Positions 29,237 to 40,789 of a stretch of 64,000 bases of DNA are shown here, one piece after another; the first letter of the stretch is position 1, and each line of letters starts with the position of its first letter. The translations under genes were made by a program, and so were the position numbers. Source of the DNA: Pseudomonas hefeiensis (GTDB lineage Bacteria; Pseudomonadota; Gammaproteobacteria; Pseudomonadales; Pseudomonadaceae). The DNA lies in assembly GCF_030687835.1 (NCBI RefSeq), contig NZ_CP117449.1:4526001-4590000 (forward strand). The letters run 5' to 3'. The notes under the pieces were generated by a model that was not told the origin of the DNA, did no database searches, and saw only the letters and a program-made list of their open reading frames with translations.

Positions 29237-30319
29237 TTAGCCAACTACCGCAGCACAAATATTTGCAACAGTCTCGTCATCCAGATAAGGATGCATTGGC
29301 AAACTCATGACCTGCTCTGCGACGCGGTCTCCCGTAGGTAACTGGGCGCTTGCATCGGCTACAGCAGGCTGTTTGTTCAACGGGATCGGGTAATGAACAG
29401 CCGTAGGAATTCCCTGCTTCTTTAACGTCTCTTGTAACTGATCACGTTCGTCAACGAGAATAGTATATTGAGCGTAGGCACTGGTGTTCCACTCTTCCAC
29501 ATAAGGAACTGTGTTTACACCTAGGGCCCTGAGTGACTCATCATACAATTTTGCAACACGCTGACGTTGCTCAAGCTCCTTTTCAAAAATTTCAAGTTTG
29601 GGCAGGAGAATTGCCGCTTGCAGCGTATCCAGGCGACTATTAACTCCCACGCGCACATGGTGATAGCGGCGGTCCTGCCCGTGTCTGGCAATTTGGCGCA
29701 GTACTTTGGCCAGTTCGTCATCATTGGTAAAAATCGCACCACCGTCCCCATAGCATCCCAGCGGTTTGCTTGGAAAGAAGCTAGTGCACGCTATTGTGGT
29801 GAGGTTACAGGAGCGTTTCCCTTTGTAGGTAGCGCCAAAGCTTTGTGCCGCGTCTTCTATTACGGGGATTGAATATTTAGCGGCTATCGCATTGATCGCA
29901 TCATAGTCCGCACATTGCCCGTATAGAGAAACAGGAATAATAGCTTTCGTACGCGGGGTAATAGCTGCTTCCAGCTTCTGTGGGTCAAGATTATATGTGC
30001 GCGGATCAATATCCACATATACCGGTTTTGCACCGAGTAAGGCAACTGTCTCGGCGGTTGCAATATAGGTGAAACCTGGTGTTATAACCTCGTCACTTGG
30101 CCCAATTCCCAGCGCCATTTGAGCGATTTGCAAGGCGTCTGTGCCATTGGCGCAGGTTATGCAGTGTTTGGCGCCAACAAACTGAGCAAGTTTTTCCTCG
30201 AGTTCCGCTACCTCTGGGCCGAGAATGTACTGGCCGTGGCTCAAGACACGCTGGATGCCGGCATCAATCTTGTCCTTGATACGTGCTTGCTGGCTTTTCA
30301 GGTCAATGAATTCAATCAT
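29237..30319 (-). CDS. wbpE: UDP-3-keto-GlcNAcA 3-aminotransferase WbpE
   Basis: A 360-residue PLP enzyme of the DegT/DnrJ/EryC1 family. The PLP lysine is K185 in TSFFPSKPLGCYGDGG, the same number as in PAO1 WbpE. Further marks are CANGTDALQIAQMALGIG, TPGFTYIATAE and VIEDAAQSFGA. It transfers an amino group from glutamate to the 3-keto sugar made by WbpB. It lies 2 bp after wbpD and 3 bp before wzy, within the operon. Confidence 0.95.
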   Translation of the reverse strand: MIEFIDLKSQQARIKDKIDAGIQRVLSHGQYILGPEVAELEEKLAQFVGAKHCITCANGTDALQIAQMALGIGPSDEVITPGFTYIATAETVALLGAKPVYVDIDPRTYNLDPQKLEAAITPRTKAIIPVSLYGQCADYDAINAIAAKYSIPVIEDAAQSFGATYKGKRSCNLTTIACTSFFPSKPLGCYGDGGAIFTNDDELAKVLRQIARHGQDRRYHHVRVGVNSRLDTLQAAILLPKLEIFEKELEQRQRVAKLYDESLRALGVNTVPYVEEWNTSAYAQYTILVDERDQLQETLKKQGIPTAVHYPIPLNKQPAVADASAQLPTGDRVAEQVMSLPMHPYLDDETVANICAAVVG

Positions 30320-30321
30320 GC

Positions 30322-30897
30322 TCAGGCATCCGTCTTGTTCAAAAATTTTCCGTTCAGCACGTAGCGCGCCCCCGTGTGCGAACAGAAGGCCTCGCCCTGC
30401 TCGTTCAACTGCAATTGCTCGCCAAATTCGCTCATCCAGCCAATCTGCCGCGCGGGCACACCCACCATCAATGCATAGGCCGGTACATCCTTGTTGATGA
30501 CCGCGCCGGCACCGACGAAGGCATATTCACCAATGGTAACGCCGCAGACGATGGTGCAATTGGCGCCAAGGGTCGCGCCCTTTTTTACCAGCGTATCGAG
30601 GTACTGGTCCTTGCGCTCGATCAGCGAACGCGGGTTATAGACATTGGTGAAGACCATGCTGGGGCCACAGAACACGCCCTCTTCCAGCATGACATTGTCG
30701 TAGACCGACACATTGTTCTGGACCTTGCAGCGGTCGCCGATCACGACCTTGTTGCCCACAAACACATTCTGACCGAGCGAAACGCCCACACCGATGCGGG
30801 CGCCCCCGCAAACATGGACAAAGTGCCAGACCCGGGAGTTTTCACCGATCTGCGCGCCCTCATCGACGATCGCGCTTGGGTGCTGATAGTAATTCAT
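30322..30897 (-). CDS. wbpD: UDP-GlcNAc(3NH2)A N-acetyltransferase WbpD
   Basis: A 191-residue left-handed beta-helix (hexapeptide repeat) acetyltransferase. Hexapeptide repeats are visible throughout ([56 protein letters not shown]). The length is the same as PAO1 WbpD (191). It N-acetylates the 3-amino group formed by WbpE to give UDP-GlcNAc3NAcA. Its ATG overlaps the wbpC stop by ATGA. Confidence 0.95.
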   Translation of the reverse strand: MNYYQHPSAIVDEGAQIGENSRVWHFVHVCGGARIGVGVSLGQNVFVGNKVVIGDRCKVQNNVSVYDNVMLEEGVFCGPSMVFTNVYNPRSLIERKDQYLDTLVKKGATLGANCTIVCGVTIGEYAFVGAGAVINKDVPAYALMVGVPARQIGWMSEFGEQLQLNEQGEAFCSHTGARYVLNGKFLNKTDA

Positions 30898-32741
30898 GGC
30901 TTCAGACTCACATTGGACTGAGGTTGATCGAAAGCACGCTGCAGTTGCTCGGCAGCATAGTGCCCATAACGACTTGCACCTACCTCGTTGAGGTGGTGGC
31001 TGTCACGGTAGATGAGCAAGCCTTGCTGATAAGGCGCAGCGGCAAAGAAGTTGCTATTGGAAAAGTCCAGGAAACGCACGCCCGGCGTGCGGTCGACAAT
31101 GGCCTGAACTTGCTGGTTGACACCCTGCCACTCGCGATTGAATGTCAATGGCGCCGGCAGGCCAAGCTCGGTAAAGCGCCTTACCCGCTGCACGTCTGTT
31201 TCAAACATTGGCACCTGAGCAAGCACCACGATGTGCTTATGGGCTCCCGCAGTATCGCCGAGAAATTCAGAAAACGCCTTGGCGAATGCTTGACTCTGCA
31301 TCTGGTACTGCCACATGCCTGCGACGATCACCCGCTCCACCTTCGGCAACTCACGAGCCACGGCCTCGATCTGCGCACGGCAAGGTCTTTGCGCCCAGGC
31401 TGGCAGGCGTTCAAAGTCGAAGCCAGGGATAGGCACGCAACTGCTGGCAGTGAGCACACGGTAAGCGACGCCCTGCTCTTCGCCCACCTTGTCGAAGAAG
31501 TAGTTCAATTGGGCAGCATGGCTATCGCCAATTACCAGGACGGACACTTCGGCATCCGCCTTGCCTCGCTTGCACGCGCCCACTTGTGTGCCATGGCAGA
31601 TAAGCTCTGGAGCAGCATAACGGGTGAGCTCCACAGGCAACGGAGCGACCAGCGAGGCGTTGACACGTTGCCCCCCCCATACCACCAGCACGACCACAGC
31701 ACCGGCTACAGCCCACTTGGGCACCTGGCGCATGCCGGAAGCTTTTCTGGCGGGTGTTTCGACCAAGCGATAGGAAATCCATGCCAGCATTACAGAGCTG
31801 GCCACGAAAATCGGCAACCATGCAGCCGTCAGCTCGTACTGCCCCGTGTAATAGCGAATGAACGCCAGCACCGGCCAATGCCACAGGTACAACGAATAGG
31901 AAATGCCACCGATCCAGACCATCGGCCGAGTGGCCAGCAACGCGCTGACCGGACCACGCCGGGCGACGATGAGCAGCCCTGCTGCGACACAAGGCAGGAT
32001 GGACCAGAAGCCTGGGAAGTGTTGCTTATCGATAGCCAGCACAGCCCACGCCAGCAGCATTGCGCCCAGCCCACCGAACACGCTTGCAAGTAACAGGGGC
32101 AGCTCGCGCTGGCGCATCAGCAAGGCAACGATGGCACCGACCATGAACTCGGGAATCCGTGCCGACAGGGCAAAGTACATCCCATCTTGCGATTCGCCCA
32201 GTCCACGGTAGCCGCTCCAGGCAAACAGACTGGCGGCTAGCAAGGCAAACGCCATGAGACGCCATTGCTTTGGCAAGCAAATGACCAGCACAGGGAAGAA
32301 CAGATAGAACTGCATCTCGATGGCCAAGGACCAGGTATGCAGAAGCGGCAACTCATAGGCCCGCGGCGCGAAATAACTGCCAAAGCCAGAGAAGTACTGG
32401 TTGCTGGTAAACAGCGCCGAGGACTTCAGGCTGTCGAGAAAAAATGCAAAATCCTCAGGCAGAAACAGAAGCGCGGACAGCGCGCACACCACCACCAGCA
32501 TGACGAAATACGCCGGCAGAATACGCTTGATGCGGCTGGCATAGAATGAAACAAGATCGACCTTGTCGCTTCGCTCGGTCAACAATGCCGTTATGATGAA
32601 GCCTGAGATAACAAAAAAGATGTCGACGCCAACATAGCCGGCTTTCAGCCAGCCACTATTGGCGTGATAAAGCATGACCGCCAGCACCGCGATTGCACGC
32701 AAGCCCTGAATATCGAGACGAATACTGCGCGCGTGGCGCAT
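30894..32741 (-). CDS. wbpC: O-acyltransferase WbpC (acyltransferase 3 plus SGNH domain)
   Basis: A 615-residue membrane protein. The N-terminal acyltransferase-3 domain (about 1-335) has ten or more helices with [19 protein letters not shown] (His26), [20 protein letters not shown] and [16 protein letters not shown]. The C-terminal periplasmic SGNH domain shows [11 protein letters not shown] (about 402-411) and YRDSHHLN near the end. This architecture is that of O-antigen O-acetylases such as OafB. In PAO1 wbpC occupies the same position and is not required for O-antigen as far as I recall. The start is uncertain: ATG 32741 is used; GTG codons at 32783 or 32834 would lengthen it. Confidence 0.88.
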   Translation of the reverse strand: MRHARSIRLDIQGLRAIAVLAVMLYHANSGWLKAGYVGVDIFFVISGFIITALLTERSDKVDLVSFYASRIKRILPAYFVMLVVVCALSALLFLPEDFAFFLDSLKSSALFTSNQYFSGFGSYFAPRAYELPLLHTWSLAIEMQFYLFFPVLVICLPKQWRLMAFALLAASLFAWSGYRGLGESQDGMYFALSARIPEFMVGAIVALLMRQRELPLLLASVFGGLGAMLLAWAVLAIDKQHFPGFWSILPCVAAGLLIVARRGPVSALLATRPMVWIGGISYSLYLWHWPVLAFIRYYTGQYELTAAWLPIFVASSVMLAWISYRLVETPARKASGMRQVPKWAVAGAVVVLVVWGGQRVNASLVAPLPVELTRYAAPELICHGTQVGACKRGKADAEVSVLVIGDSHAAQLNYFFDKVGEEQGVAYRVLTASSCVPIPGFDFERLPAWAQRPCRAQIEAVARELPKVERVIVAGMWQYQMQSQAFAKAFSEFLGDTAGAHKHIVVLAQVPMFETDVQRVRRFTELGLPAPLTFNREWQGVNQQVQAIVDRTPGVRFLDFSNSNFFAAAPYQQGLLIYRDSHHLNEVGASRYGHYAAEQLQRAFDQPQSNVSLKP

Positions 32742-32851
32742 CGCACCCGCTTCGTTTGGCTTGTTGAAATTATCGTTCGACACGCTGGCTTGCGATCCTG
32801 CTTGGGAAACTTGAAACGGGTAGCGCAAGGCCACCCGTGTTGTCTCGCCGA

Positions 32852-35133
<2,282 letters not shown>

Positions 35134-35303
35134 CCAACTCTCCATTCAACTTGTCAAAATCATGTAATTCATTAGAATCATGAACCAGGCCTGAATCCCA
35201 CCTGACCCGACCTTCACATCTAGTAAAACCCCATCCCGGTCTGCGGCAGCGCCGGACGCGTTCTCTTCAGCCTTTATCGCTACAGGAGGCAGCCATCTGA
35301 GAG

Positions 35304-35328
35304 ACGCTACGCCTCCAAGCGAGCACTG
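35304..35328 (-). promoter_or_regulatory. JUMPstart/ops-like motif in the wbpA leader
   Basis: On the minus strand, about 170 bp before wbpA, the sequence contains CAGTGCTC, seven bases, then GGCGTAGCGT. The enterobacterial JUMPstart begins CAGTGCTC and ends with the ops core GGCGGTAGCGT, at which RfaH is recruited. Here one G of the ops core is absent and the spacer is shorter, so the match is partial. It lies where such an element would be expected, in the untranslated leader of an O-antigen operon. Function is inference. Confidence 0.35.
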
Positions 35329-35697
35329 CCAGCATCTCCAGACAGTAAAAACCTCATCAACCAAGACCCAACGCTAATATCAACGCAGCAACAGGTCGCT
35401 AGCGACCCGCGAGCTCTTCCCAAACCACCATTATGCCCGTTGTGTAACAAAATGGCTTCCACGGATTGCACGACCTTGGGCGCATAGCTTGTCTTGGCGG
35501 CGCTTGCCACGTTAGCTAGCTGAATTTCATGCCCCCTCTGCGAAATCAGCCCAAACTGCTGCGCCATCTTATTATCACAACAGATAGGACCTCGGGGCGC
35601 TTCCCTTCGCATACCAAATCCTATCACCTTGTTTTCAAAAACCTACTTCACACGAGCGTTCTATTTCTACCGACAGAACTCTTTATTCCCATTAACG

Positions 35698-35737
35698 AAA
35701 AACCTGTCTATACGAAGATAATCTTCATACAGACAGG
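35698..35737 (-). terminator. Terminator of wzz
   Basis: A 17-bp stem with a one-base loop (CCTGTCTGTATGAAGAT against ATCTTCGTATAGACAGG on the minus strand), followed by TTTTTCG. Two positions are G:U pairs on the minus-strand RNA but A:C mismatches on the plus strand, so the structure is suited to minus-strand transcription. It ends the wzz transcript about 65 bp after its stop and separates it from wbpA. Confidence 0.85.
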
Positions 35738-35801
35738 CTAAAAACACTATAACTTACAGCAAACCCCCAGAACTCAATACTGATCACTTTAGCCGTGCCA
35801 C

Positions 35802-36845
35802 TTACCGCTCTCTATTTCGAACAACGGCAAATCTAACCAAGGCTATCAAGCTACCTAACACACCCCCAACAACGACACCCAACAACAAAATCAAAGCTTT
35901 TCTTGGTTTTATCGGACTCTCCGGTACTTCCACACTACCATCCGGCCGATAAACCGAAATACTTTCAGCGTCGATGTTCAATTTACGATAGAAGCTGTAT
36001 CTCATTTGCAACGATCGCAAATCTTTAATAAAGGCATCGTCGGAAGACCTGGACTCCAGGGCTTCAATCTCCGCCGCCAACGCTTTACTGCCTCGTTGGT
36101 AGTCCATTTTATTTCCCGTTTCCACGGTGATATCTACTGCGGCGGTGGAGTTGATAGCAGGTGATGTCAGACCAATGGACTCAGCAATCTTCAACGCTTC
36201 GCGCAGCTGTTGAATCCGATCCTCGCGTACGCGCTGCGCATTCTCGCGCAAGCTGACAATCCTCTGCTCCAAATTTCGAGCCCTGACCGACGCTTCGGCT
36301 GTGACGTTCTTGATCAACTCCGACTCAGCAGCCTCACTGGCACGTTGGACATAGCTCCTTGCCCATTCAGTGGCTTTAACAGGATCTACACCTTGAACAG
36401 TAATCGAAAAGCGATCAGGCGTACCCTTACCAGGCCCCCTTATCGCCAGCTCTCGGGAAAAACGCTCGTATAAACGATCAAGCGCACCCTTTCGCTCATC
36501 CTCACTAAGAGACGGAAGGTAGACCTCATTAAAAAATTTCTGGCGAAGAGACTCACCCTGAAGATTTCGAGCAAACACATCATAAACATACTTAATGGAA
36601 TAAATATTCAGCTCTGTACTTTTCCCACGGCCATAATTCAACTCAGCAATATCATTCTGAGTAGGTGGCATGATAAAAAGCTTGGCTTCATAGACAGGCT
36701 TGCTAAGGAAGGCGTAAAGGCCAGCCCCAACAGTAACCAGAAGAGTAACACCCAGAATCAACCATTTCTGAGCCCAAAGCCCCCGAACAAGCTCGATCAG
36801 ATCAATCTCGTCTGCGTCACGCGCATCAACACGATCATTTTGCAT
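35802..36845 (-). CDS. wzz: O-antigen chain-length determinant Wzz
   Basis: A 347-residue polysaccharide co-polymerase. Two membrane helices flank a long coiled-coil periplasmic domain: helix 1 at about 29-49 (KWLILGVTLLVTVGAGLYAF) and helix 2 at about 318-339, just after the Pro-rich PESPIKPRKALILLLG. The cytoplasmic N-terminus has DEIDLIELVRGLW. Wzz sets the modal O-chain length together with Wzy. Its length equals PAO1 Wzz1 (348). It has its own terminator and lies downstream of lapA and ihfB. Confidence 0.93.
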   Translation of the reverse strand: MQNDRVDARDADEIDLIELVRGLWAQKWLILGVTLLVTVGAGLYAFLSKPVYEAKLFIMPPTQNDIAELNYGRGKSTELNIYSIKYVYDVFARNLQGESLRQKFFNEVYLPSLSEDERKGALDRLYERFSRELAIRGPGKGTPDRFSITVQGVDPVKATEWARSYVQRASEAAESELIKNVTAEASVRARNLEQRIVSLRENAQRVREDRIQQLREALKIAESIGLTSPAINSTAAVDITVETGNKMDYQRGSKALAAEIEALESRSSDDAFIKDLRSLQMRYSFYRKLNIDAESISVYRPDGSVEVPESPIKPRKALILLLGVVVGGVLGSLIALVRFAVVRNRER

Positions 36846-37034
36846 GGAAAGCCTCGCTTGGCATCACGTTCGTGTACACACCAAACGCATCAAAAGGCAA
36901 GACGGGCAAGACGGGCAAGGCCGCGTCGGACTGAGCGGCAAACTGAGTTAGATTAAATACGAACAAAACGCACCCAAAGTCAGAAAAAATTGTAGACAGT
37001 GATCCTTACCAAGACTGCTGGGCCACACATCCAT

Positions 37035-37259
37035 TTATTTCAATCGCCTACGCGCCCCCATGAACCACGCGAGCAACGGGCCAACCATCATACCAGCGAG
37101 AAGTGACACTAGCACGTAAACTGAAACAGGAAGTTGCGGTGCCGTCCAGCCCAGGAACAACAGCGCGACAGGCTGGGTATTTTCAAGCACGAACAGCACG
37201 ATGGCTGCGGCCACTAGCAACGAGAGCACGACAAGAGAAAAACGTTTAAAGCTGCGCAT
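37035..37259 (-). CDS. LapA-domain (DUF1049) membrane protein
   Basis: A 74-residue protein with two membrane helices (about 7-27 and 43-66) joined by a loop containing ENTQPVALLFLGW, the signature of the lipopolysaccharide assembly protein A domain. It lies 26 bp after ihfB on the same strand, a pairing also seen in enterobacteria, where LapA works with LapB in control of LPS synthesis. No lapB is adjacent here. Confidence 0.85.
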   Translation of the reverse strand: MRSFKRFSLVVLSLLVAAAIVLFVLENTQPVALLFLGWTAPQLPVSVYVLVSLLAGMMVGPLLAWFMGARRRLK

Positions 37260-37285
37260 GAATTCCCCCTTGCATAGACGCCTCC

Positions 37286-37582
37286 TTACAGCTCATCCCC
37301 CTCCTCCTCATTGACACGATCCCTGAGTTCCTTACCCGGCTTGAAATGAGGCACGAACTTGCCGTCAAGGCTCACGGACTGACCGGTTTTAGGATTGCGG
37401 CCTACCCGCGGGGCGCGGTAGTGCAGGGAGAAACTGCCAAACCCACGGATCTCAATTCGATCACCCGTGGCAAGGCACTGGGACATTTGCTCAAGCATGG
37501 TCTTGATGGCCAGCTCCACATCCTTGGATGAGAGCAGCCCTTGATGGGTGACAATTCGTTCGATCAACTCCGACTTCGTCAT
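37286..37582 (-). CDS. ihfB: Integration host factor beta subunit
   Basis: A 98-residue HU/IHF-family DNA-bending protein that pairs with IhfA. The start [20 protein letters not shown] and the DNA-contacting arm ([21 protein letters not shown], in parts about 46-66) are typical; Pro at the arm tip intercalates between bases. In Pseudomonas ihfB (himD) marks the left edge of the O-antigen locus, exactly as here. Confidence 0.97.
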   Translation of the reverse strand: MTKSELIERIVTHQGLLSSKDVELAIKTMLEQMSQCLATGDRIEIRGFGSFSLHYRAPRVGRNPKTGQSVSLDGKFVPHFKPGKELRDRVNEEEGDEL

Positions 37583-37727
37583 ATTTTTCCCTTCTTTTTC
37601 AAGCAGCTAGGAAAATCGCTTCAAAGGTTTTAGCATGACCGGAGGAATTTGAACAGCCCAAGTCTTGACATATCTTCACCCTGTCGTATTTGCCCCGCTT
37701 CTGCACAGGCCTTGCACTTAAGCGCAT

Positions 37728-38006
37728 TCAGCGACAAATGACCAACATCGTGCGGGTCAGGTAACCCGCTGGATTGAAGCCGAAAGGGTATTGATCTTCA
37801 TCCTTGGCATCATCGGAGCGGGTGATGACTTTGTACCCTGCACCCTTGCACTCCTTCGCCGCGCGCTTGTGGCATTTTTCCCAGCCTGACCCCAGACCGG
37901 AACAGTCGACCTCGATGCCACTGACGCCACGCATAGCATGGGTCTTGGCGCTTGTAGTGCAACCTGCCAAGGCCAATACCGCAAATATCAGGATGAGCCT
38001 GTTCAT
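37728..38006 (-). CDS. Small hypothetical lipoprotein
   Basis: A 92-residue exported protein. LALAGC at residues 11-16 is a good lipobox, so the mature protein would be anchored by Cys16. The mature part has conserved-looking cysteines (VDCSGLGSGWEKCHKRAAKEC), GAGYKVITRSDD and a final MLVICR. Similar proteins of unknown function occur in pseudomonads and relatives. It lies between rpsA and ihfB on the same strand. Confidence 0.75.
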   Translation of the reverse strand: MNRLILIFAVLALAGCTTSAKTHAMRGVSGIEVDCSGLGSGWEKCHKRAAKECKGAGYKVITRSDDAKDEDQYPFGFNPAGYLTRTMLVICR

Positions 38007-38052
38007 TAATCTCCTTGAACATTCAGCACCCGACTGGGTGATGTCTGACCTG

Positions 38053-38086
38053 GCGCTATCGCGAGCTGGCTCGCTCCCACACTGAC
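38053..38086. repeat. Single REP element
   Basis: One REP copy (GCGAGCTGGCTCGCTCCCAC) stands between the lipoprotein gene and the rpsA terminator. It has no inverted partner nearby. Confidence 0.75.
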
Positions 38087-38236
38087 CCGGGGAGACTAGG
38101 GCAACCGCAGTCTAGCCCTGAATAGGTGATTGATCTGCTTAAAGAAAGAGACAGTTTGGTTGCAGGATTGGTTTCACTGCCGAGTCAGACAGAGGAGCCA
38201 ACTTACAAACAGACCAGTTTTTGCCAAATCGCGCCC

Positions 38237-38266
38237 ACAAAAAAGGGCGACCGAAGTCGCCCTTTT
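38237..38266 (-). terminator. Terminator of rpsA
   Basis: AGGGCGAC pairs with GTCGCCCT around a short TTCG-like loop; on the minus strand a run of six Ts follows (TTTTTTGTGGG). It begins about 20 bp after the rpsA stop. A T-run on the other strand would also allow it to work in the opposite direction. Confidence 0.9.
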
Positions 38267-38284
38267 TCTATGGTCTGACAGAAC

Positions 38285-39979
38285 TCAGTTCTGCTTTTCC
38301 ATCTGTGCACGCAGCAGGTCGCCCAGAGTGGTAGGACCAGCAGCAATGTCAGAGGTAGCTGGCTTGTCGCGCAGGCTCTGGATTGCTTCTTTCTCTTCAG
38401 CGTCGTCTTTCGACTTGATGGAGAGCTGGATTACGCGGCTCTTGCGGTCAACGCTGATGATCTTGGCTTCTACTTCTTCGCCTTCTTTCAGAACGTTGCG
38501 CGCGTCTTCAACGCGGTCACGGCTGATTTCGGAGGCTTTCAGAGTCGCTTCGATATCGTCGGCCAAGGTGATGATGGCGCCTTTAGCGTCAACTTCTTTC
38601 ACGATGCCCTTAACGATTGCGCCTTTGTCGTTCTCTTGAACGTACTCGGAGAACGGATCGCTTTCCAGTTGCTTGATGCCCAGGGAGATGCGCTCGCGCT
38701 CTGGGTCAACCGACAGGATAACGGTGTCCAGCTCGTCGCCCTTCTTGAAGCGGCGTACGGCTTCTTCGCCCACTTCGTTCCAGGAGATGTCGGACAGGTG
38801 AACCAGACCGTCGATGCCGCCGTCCAGACCAATGAAGATACCGAAATCGGTGATCGACTTGATGGTGCCGGAGATTTTATCGCCCTTGTTGAACTGGCCA
38901 GAGAAATCTTCCCATGGGTTAGATTTGCACTGCTTGATGCCCAGGGAGATACGACGACGCTCTTCGTCGATGTCCAGAACCATAACTTCCACTTCGTCGC
39001 CGACTTGTACGACTTTCGAAGGGTGGATGTTCTTGTTGGTCCAGTCCATTTCGGAAACGTGTACCAGACCTTCAACGCCTTCTTCCAGCTCAGCGAAGCA
39101 GCCGTAGTCGGTGAGGTTGGTAACACGAGCGGTGACGCGGGTGCTTTCTGGGTAACGGGCTTTGATAGCAACCCATGGATCTTCACCCAGTTGCTTGAGG
39201 CCCAGGGAAACACGATTGCGCTCGCGATCGTACTTCAGAACCTTGACATCGATCTCGTCGCCAACGTTGACGATTTCCGAAGGATGCTTGATACGCTTCC
39301 AGGCCATGTCGGTGATGTGCAGCAGGCCATCGACGCCACCCAGATCGACGAATGCGCCGTAATCGGTGAGGTTCTTGACGATACCCTTGACCTGTTGGCC
39401 TTCCTGCAGCGATTCCAGCAGAGCTTCACGCTCGGCGGAGTTCTCGGCTTCCAGGACACTGCGACGGGAAACGACAACGTTGTTGCGCTTCTGGTCCAGC
39501 TTGATGACCTTGAATTCCAGCTCTTTGCCTTCCAGGTGCGTGGTGTCGCGCACTGGACGGACGTCAACCAGGGAACCTGGCAGGAACGCACGGATGCCGT
39601 TAACGTCGACAGTGAAGCCGCCTTTAACCTTACCGTTGATAACGCCCTTGACCACTTCCTCAGCTGCGAAAGCCGCTTCCAGAACGATCCAGCATTCAGC
39701 GCGCTTGGCTTTTTCACGGGACAGCTTGGTTTCACCGAAGCCATCTTCAACCGAGTCCAGCGCAACGTGAACTTCGTCACCGACGTTGATGTTCAGTTCG
39801 CCAGCGTCGTTGTAGAACTGCTCAAGCGGGATGAGTGCTTCAGACTTCAGACCAGCGTGAACGGTTACCCAGCGAGCTTGGTAATCGATATCAACGATAA
39901 CACCGGTGATGATGGAGCCTGCCTGAAGGTTCAGGGTTTTCAGGCTTTCTTCAAAGAGTTCCGCAAAGCTTTCGCTCAT
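38285..39979 (-). CDS. rpsA: 30S ribosomal protein S1
   Basis: A 564-residue protein with six S1 RNA-binding domains in tandem; repeats such as [40 protein letters not shown] and [20 protein letters not shown] are visible. It binds mRNA on the small subunit to allow initiation on structured leaders. The start [19 protein letters not shown] is typical. It follows cmk after about 120 bp with a terminator between, and has its own terminator. Confidence 0.98.
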   Translation of the reverse strand: MSESFAELFEESLKTLNLQAGSIITGVIVDIDYQARWVTVHAGLKSEALIPLEQFYNDAGELNINVGDEVHVALDSVEDGFGETKLSREKAKRAECWIVLEAAFAAEEVVKGVINGKVKGGFTVDVNGIRAFLPGSLVDVRPVRDTTHLEGKELEFKVIKLDQKRNNVVVSRRSVLEAENSAEREALLESLQEGQQVKGIVKNLTDYGAFVDLGGVDGLLHITDMAWKRIKHPSEIVNVGDEIDVKVLKYDRERNRVSLGLKQLGEDPWVAIKARYPESTRVTARVTNLTDYGCFAELEEGVEGLVHVSEMDWTNKNIHPSKVVQVGDEVEVMVLDIDEERRRISLGIKQCKSNPWEDFSGQFNKGDKISGTIKSITDFGIFIGLDGGIDGLVHLSDISWNEVGEEAVRRFKKGDELDTVILSVDPERERISLGIKQLESDPFSEYVQENDKGAIVKGIVKEVDAKGAIITLADDIEATLKASEISRDRVEDARNVLKEGEEVEAKIISVDRKSRVIQLSIKSKDDAEEKEAIQSLRDKPATSDIAAGPTTLGDLLRAQMEKQN

Positions 39980-40051
39980 TTTAATTCCTGTTGATTAGGG
40001 CGAAGAATACGCCCGCCTCCACACCCCAGACGGTGTGGGTTAGTTTCATAT

Positions 40052-40095
40052 AAAAGAAGCACCGCAGGACTATGACTGGTCCCCTGCGGAGCTTC
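40052..40095 (-). terminator. Terminator between cmk and rpsA
   Basis: On the minus strand GAAGCTCCGCAGG pairs with CCTGCGGTGCTTC (one mismatch) over a 14-nt loop, followed by TTTTAT. It stands directly after the cmk stop (40100) and should end or attenuate the gyrA-serC-cmk side before rpsA, which then needs its own promoter. Confidence 0.8.
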
Positions 40096-40099
40096 CTGG

Positions 40100-40789
40100 T
40101 CACCCGGCGATATCGCGAATGGCGATCTCGCTCATGATGCGTTGCAACACCTGATCGATGGACAACTCCGTGGAATCCAGCTGTATCGCGTCAGCCGCCG
40201 GCTTGAGCGGGGCTACTGCGCGCTGGGTATCACGCTCGTCGCGTGCACGGATCTCATCTAGCAGACTCGACAGACTAACATCCTCACCTTTGCCCTTCAA
40301 CTGCAAATATCGCCGGCGAGCCCTCTCCTCGGCGCTGGCGGTGAGAAAAATCTTCAGCGGGGCATCGGGAAACACCACGGTACCCATGTCGCGCCCATCG
40401 GCGACCAATCCTGGCGGCTCCTGAAAGGCGCGCTGGCGCTGCAGCAACGCCTCGCGCACCGCCGGCAGCGCGGCGACCTGGGAAGCCCCGGCACCCACGC
40501 TTTCGGTACGAATGACATTGCTGACTTCGTCACCCTCCAGAATGATGCGCTGCAGCTGACCGTCGGTCGCCGCGATGAACTGCACGTCCAGATGCGCAGC
40601 CAGAGCCTTGAGCAACTCTTCGTTGGTCAGATCGACGCCATGATTGGCGGCGGCGAACGCCAACAGGCGATATAAGGCACCCGAATCGAGCAGGTTCCAG
40701 CCCAATTGCTTGGCCAGTATTCCGGCGATGGTGCCCTTGCCTGAACCGCTTGGGCCATCGATGGTGATGACCGGTGCCTTGATGTTCAC
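40100..40789 (-). CDS. cmk: Cytidylate kinase
   Basis: A 229-residue nucleoside-monophosphate kinase that phosphorylates CMP and dCMP. The P-loop GPSGSGKGT is at 12-20, followed by [34 protein letters not shown] and the Arg-rich lid [13 protein letters not shown] are family marks. The GTG at 40789 overlaps the aroA stop by GTGA and gives [12 protein letters not shown], the usual start and length; an upstream reading would lie inside aroA. Confidence 0.96.
   Translation of the reverse strand: MNIKAPVITIDGPSGSGKGTIAGILAKQLGWNLLDSGALYRLLAFAAANHGVDLTNEELLKALAAHLDVQFIAATDGQLQRIILEGDEVSNVIRTESVGAGASQVAALPAVREALLQRQRAFQEPPGLVADGRDMGTVVFPDAPLKIFLTASAEERARRRYLQLKGKGEDVSLSSLLDEIRARDERDTQRAVAPLKPAADAIQLDSTELSIDQVLQRIMSEIAIRDIAG

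Noticed and set aside
35307-35627. Minus-strand open frame of 106 codons between wzz and wbpA
   Set aside because: It begins and ends without a ribosome site, shows no recognisable domain, and overlaps the JUMPstart-like motif. It is likely chance in a leader region.
38237-38266. Small RNA between the lipoprotein gene and rpsA
   Set aside because: The only structure is a simple terminator hairpin directly after rpsA; no promoter-like sequence or separate transcript unit is evident.
38636-39994. Long plus-strand frame opposite rpsA
   Set aside because: It is the antisense of ribosomal protein S1, whose codon bias keeps the other strand open. No start signal or domain.
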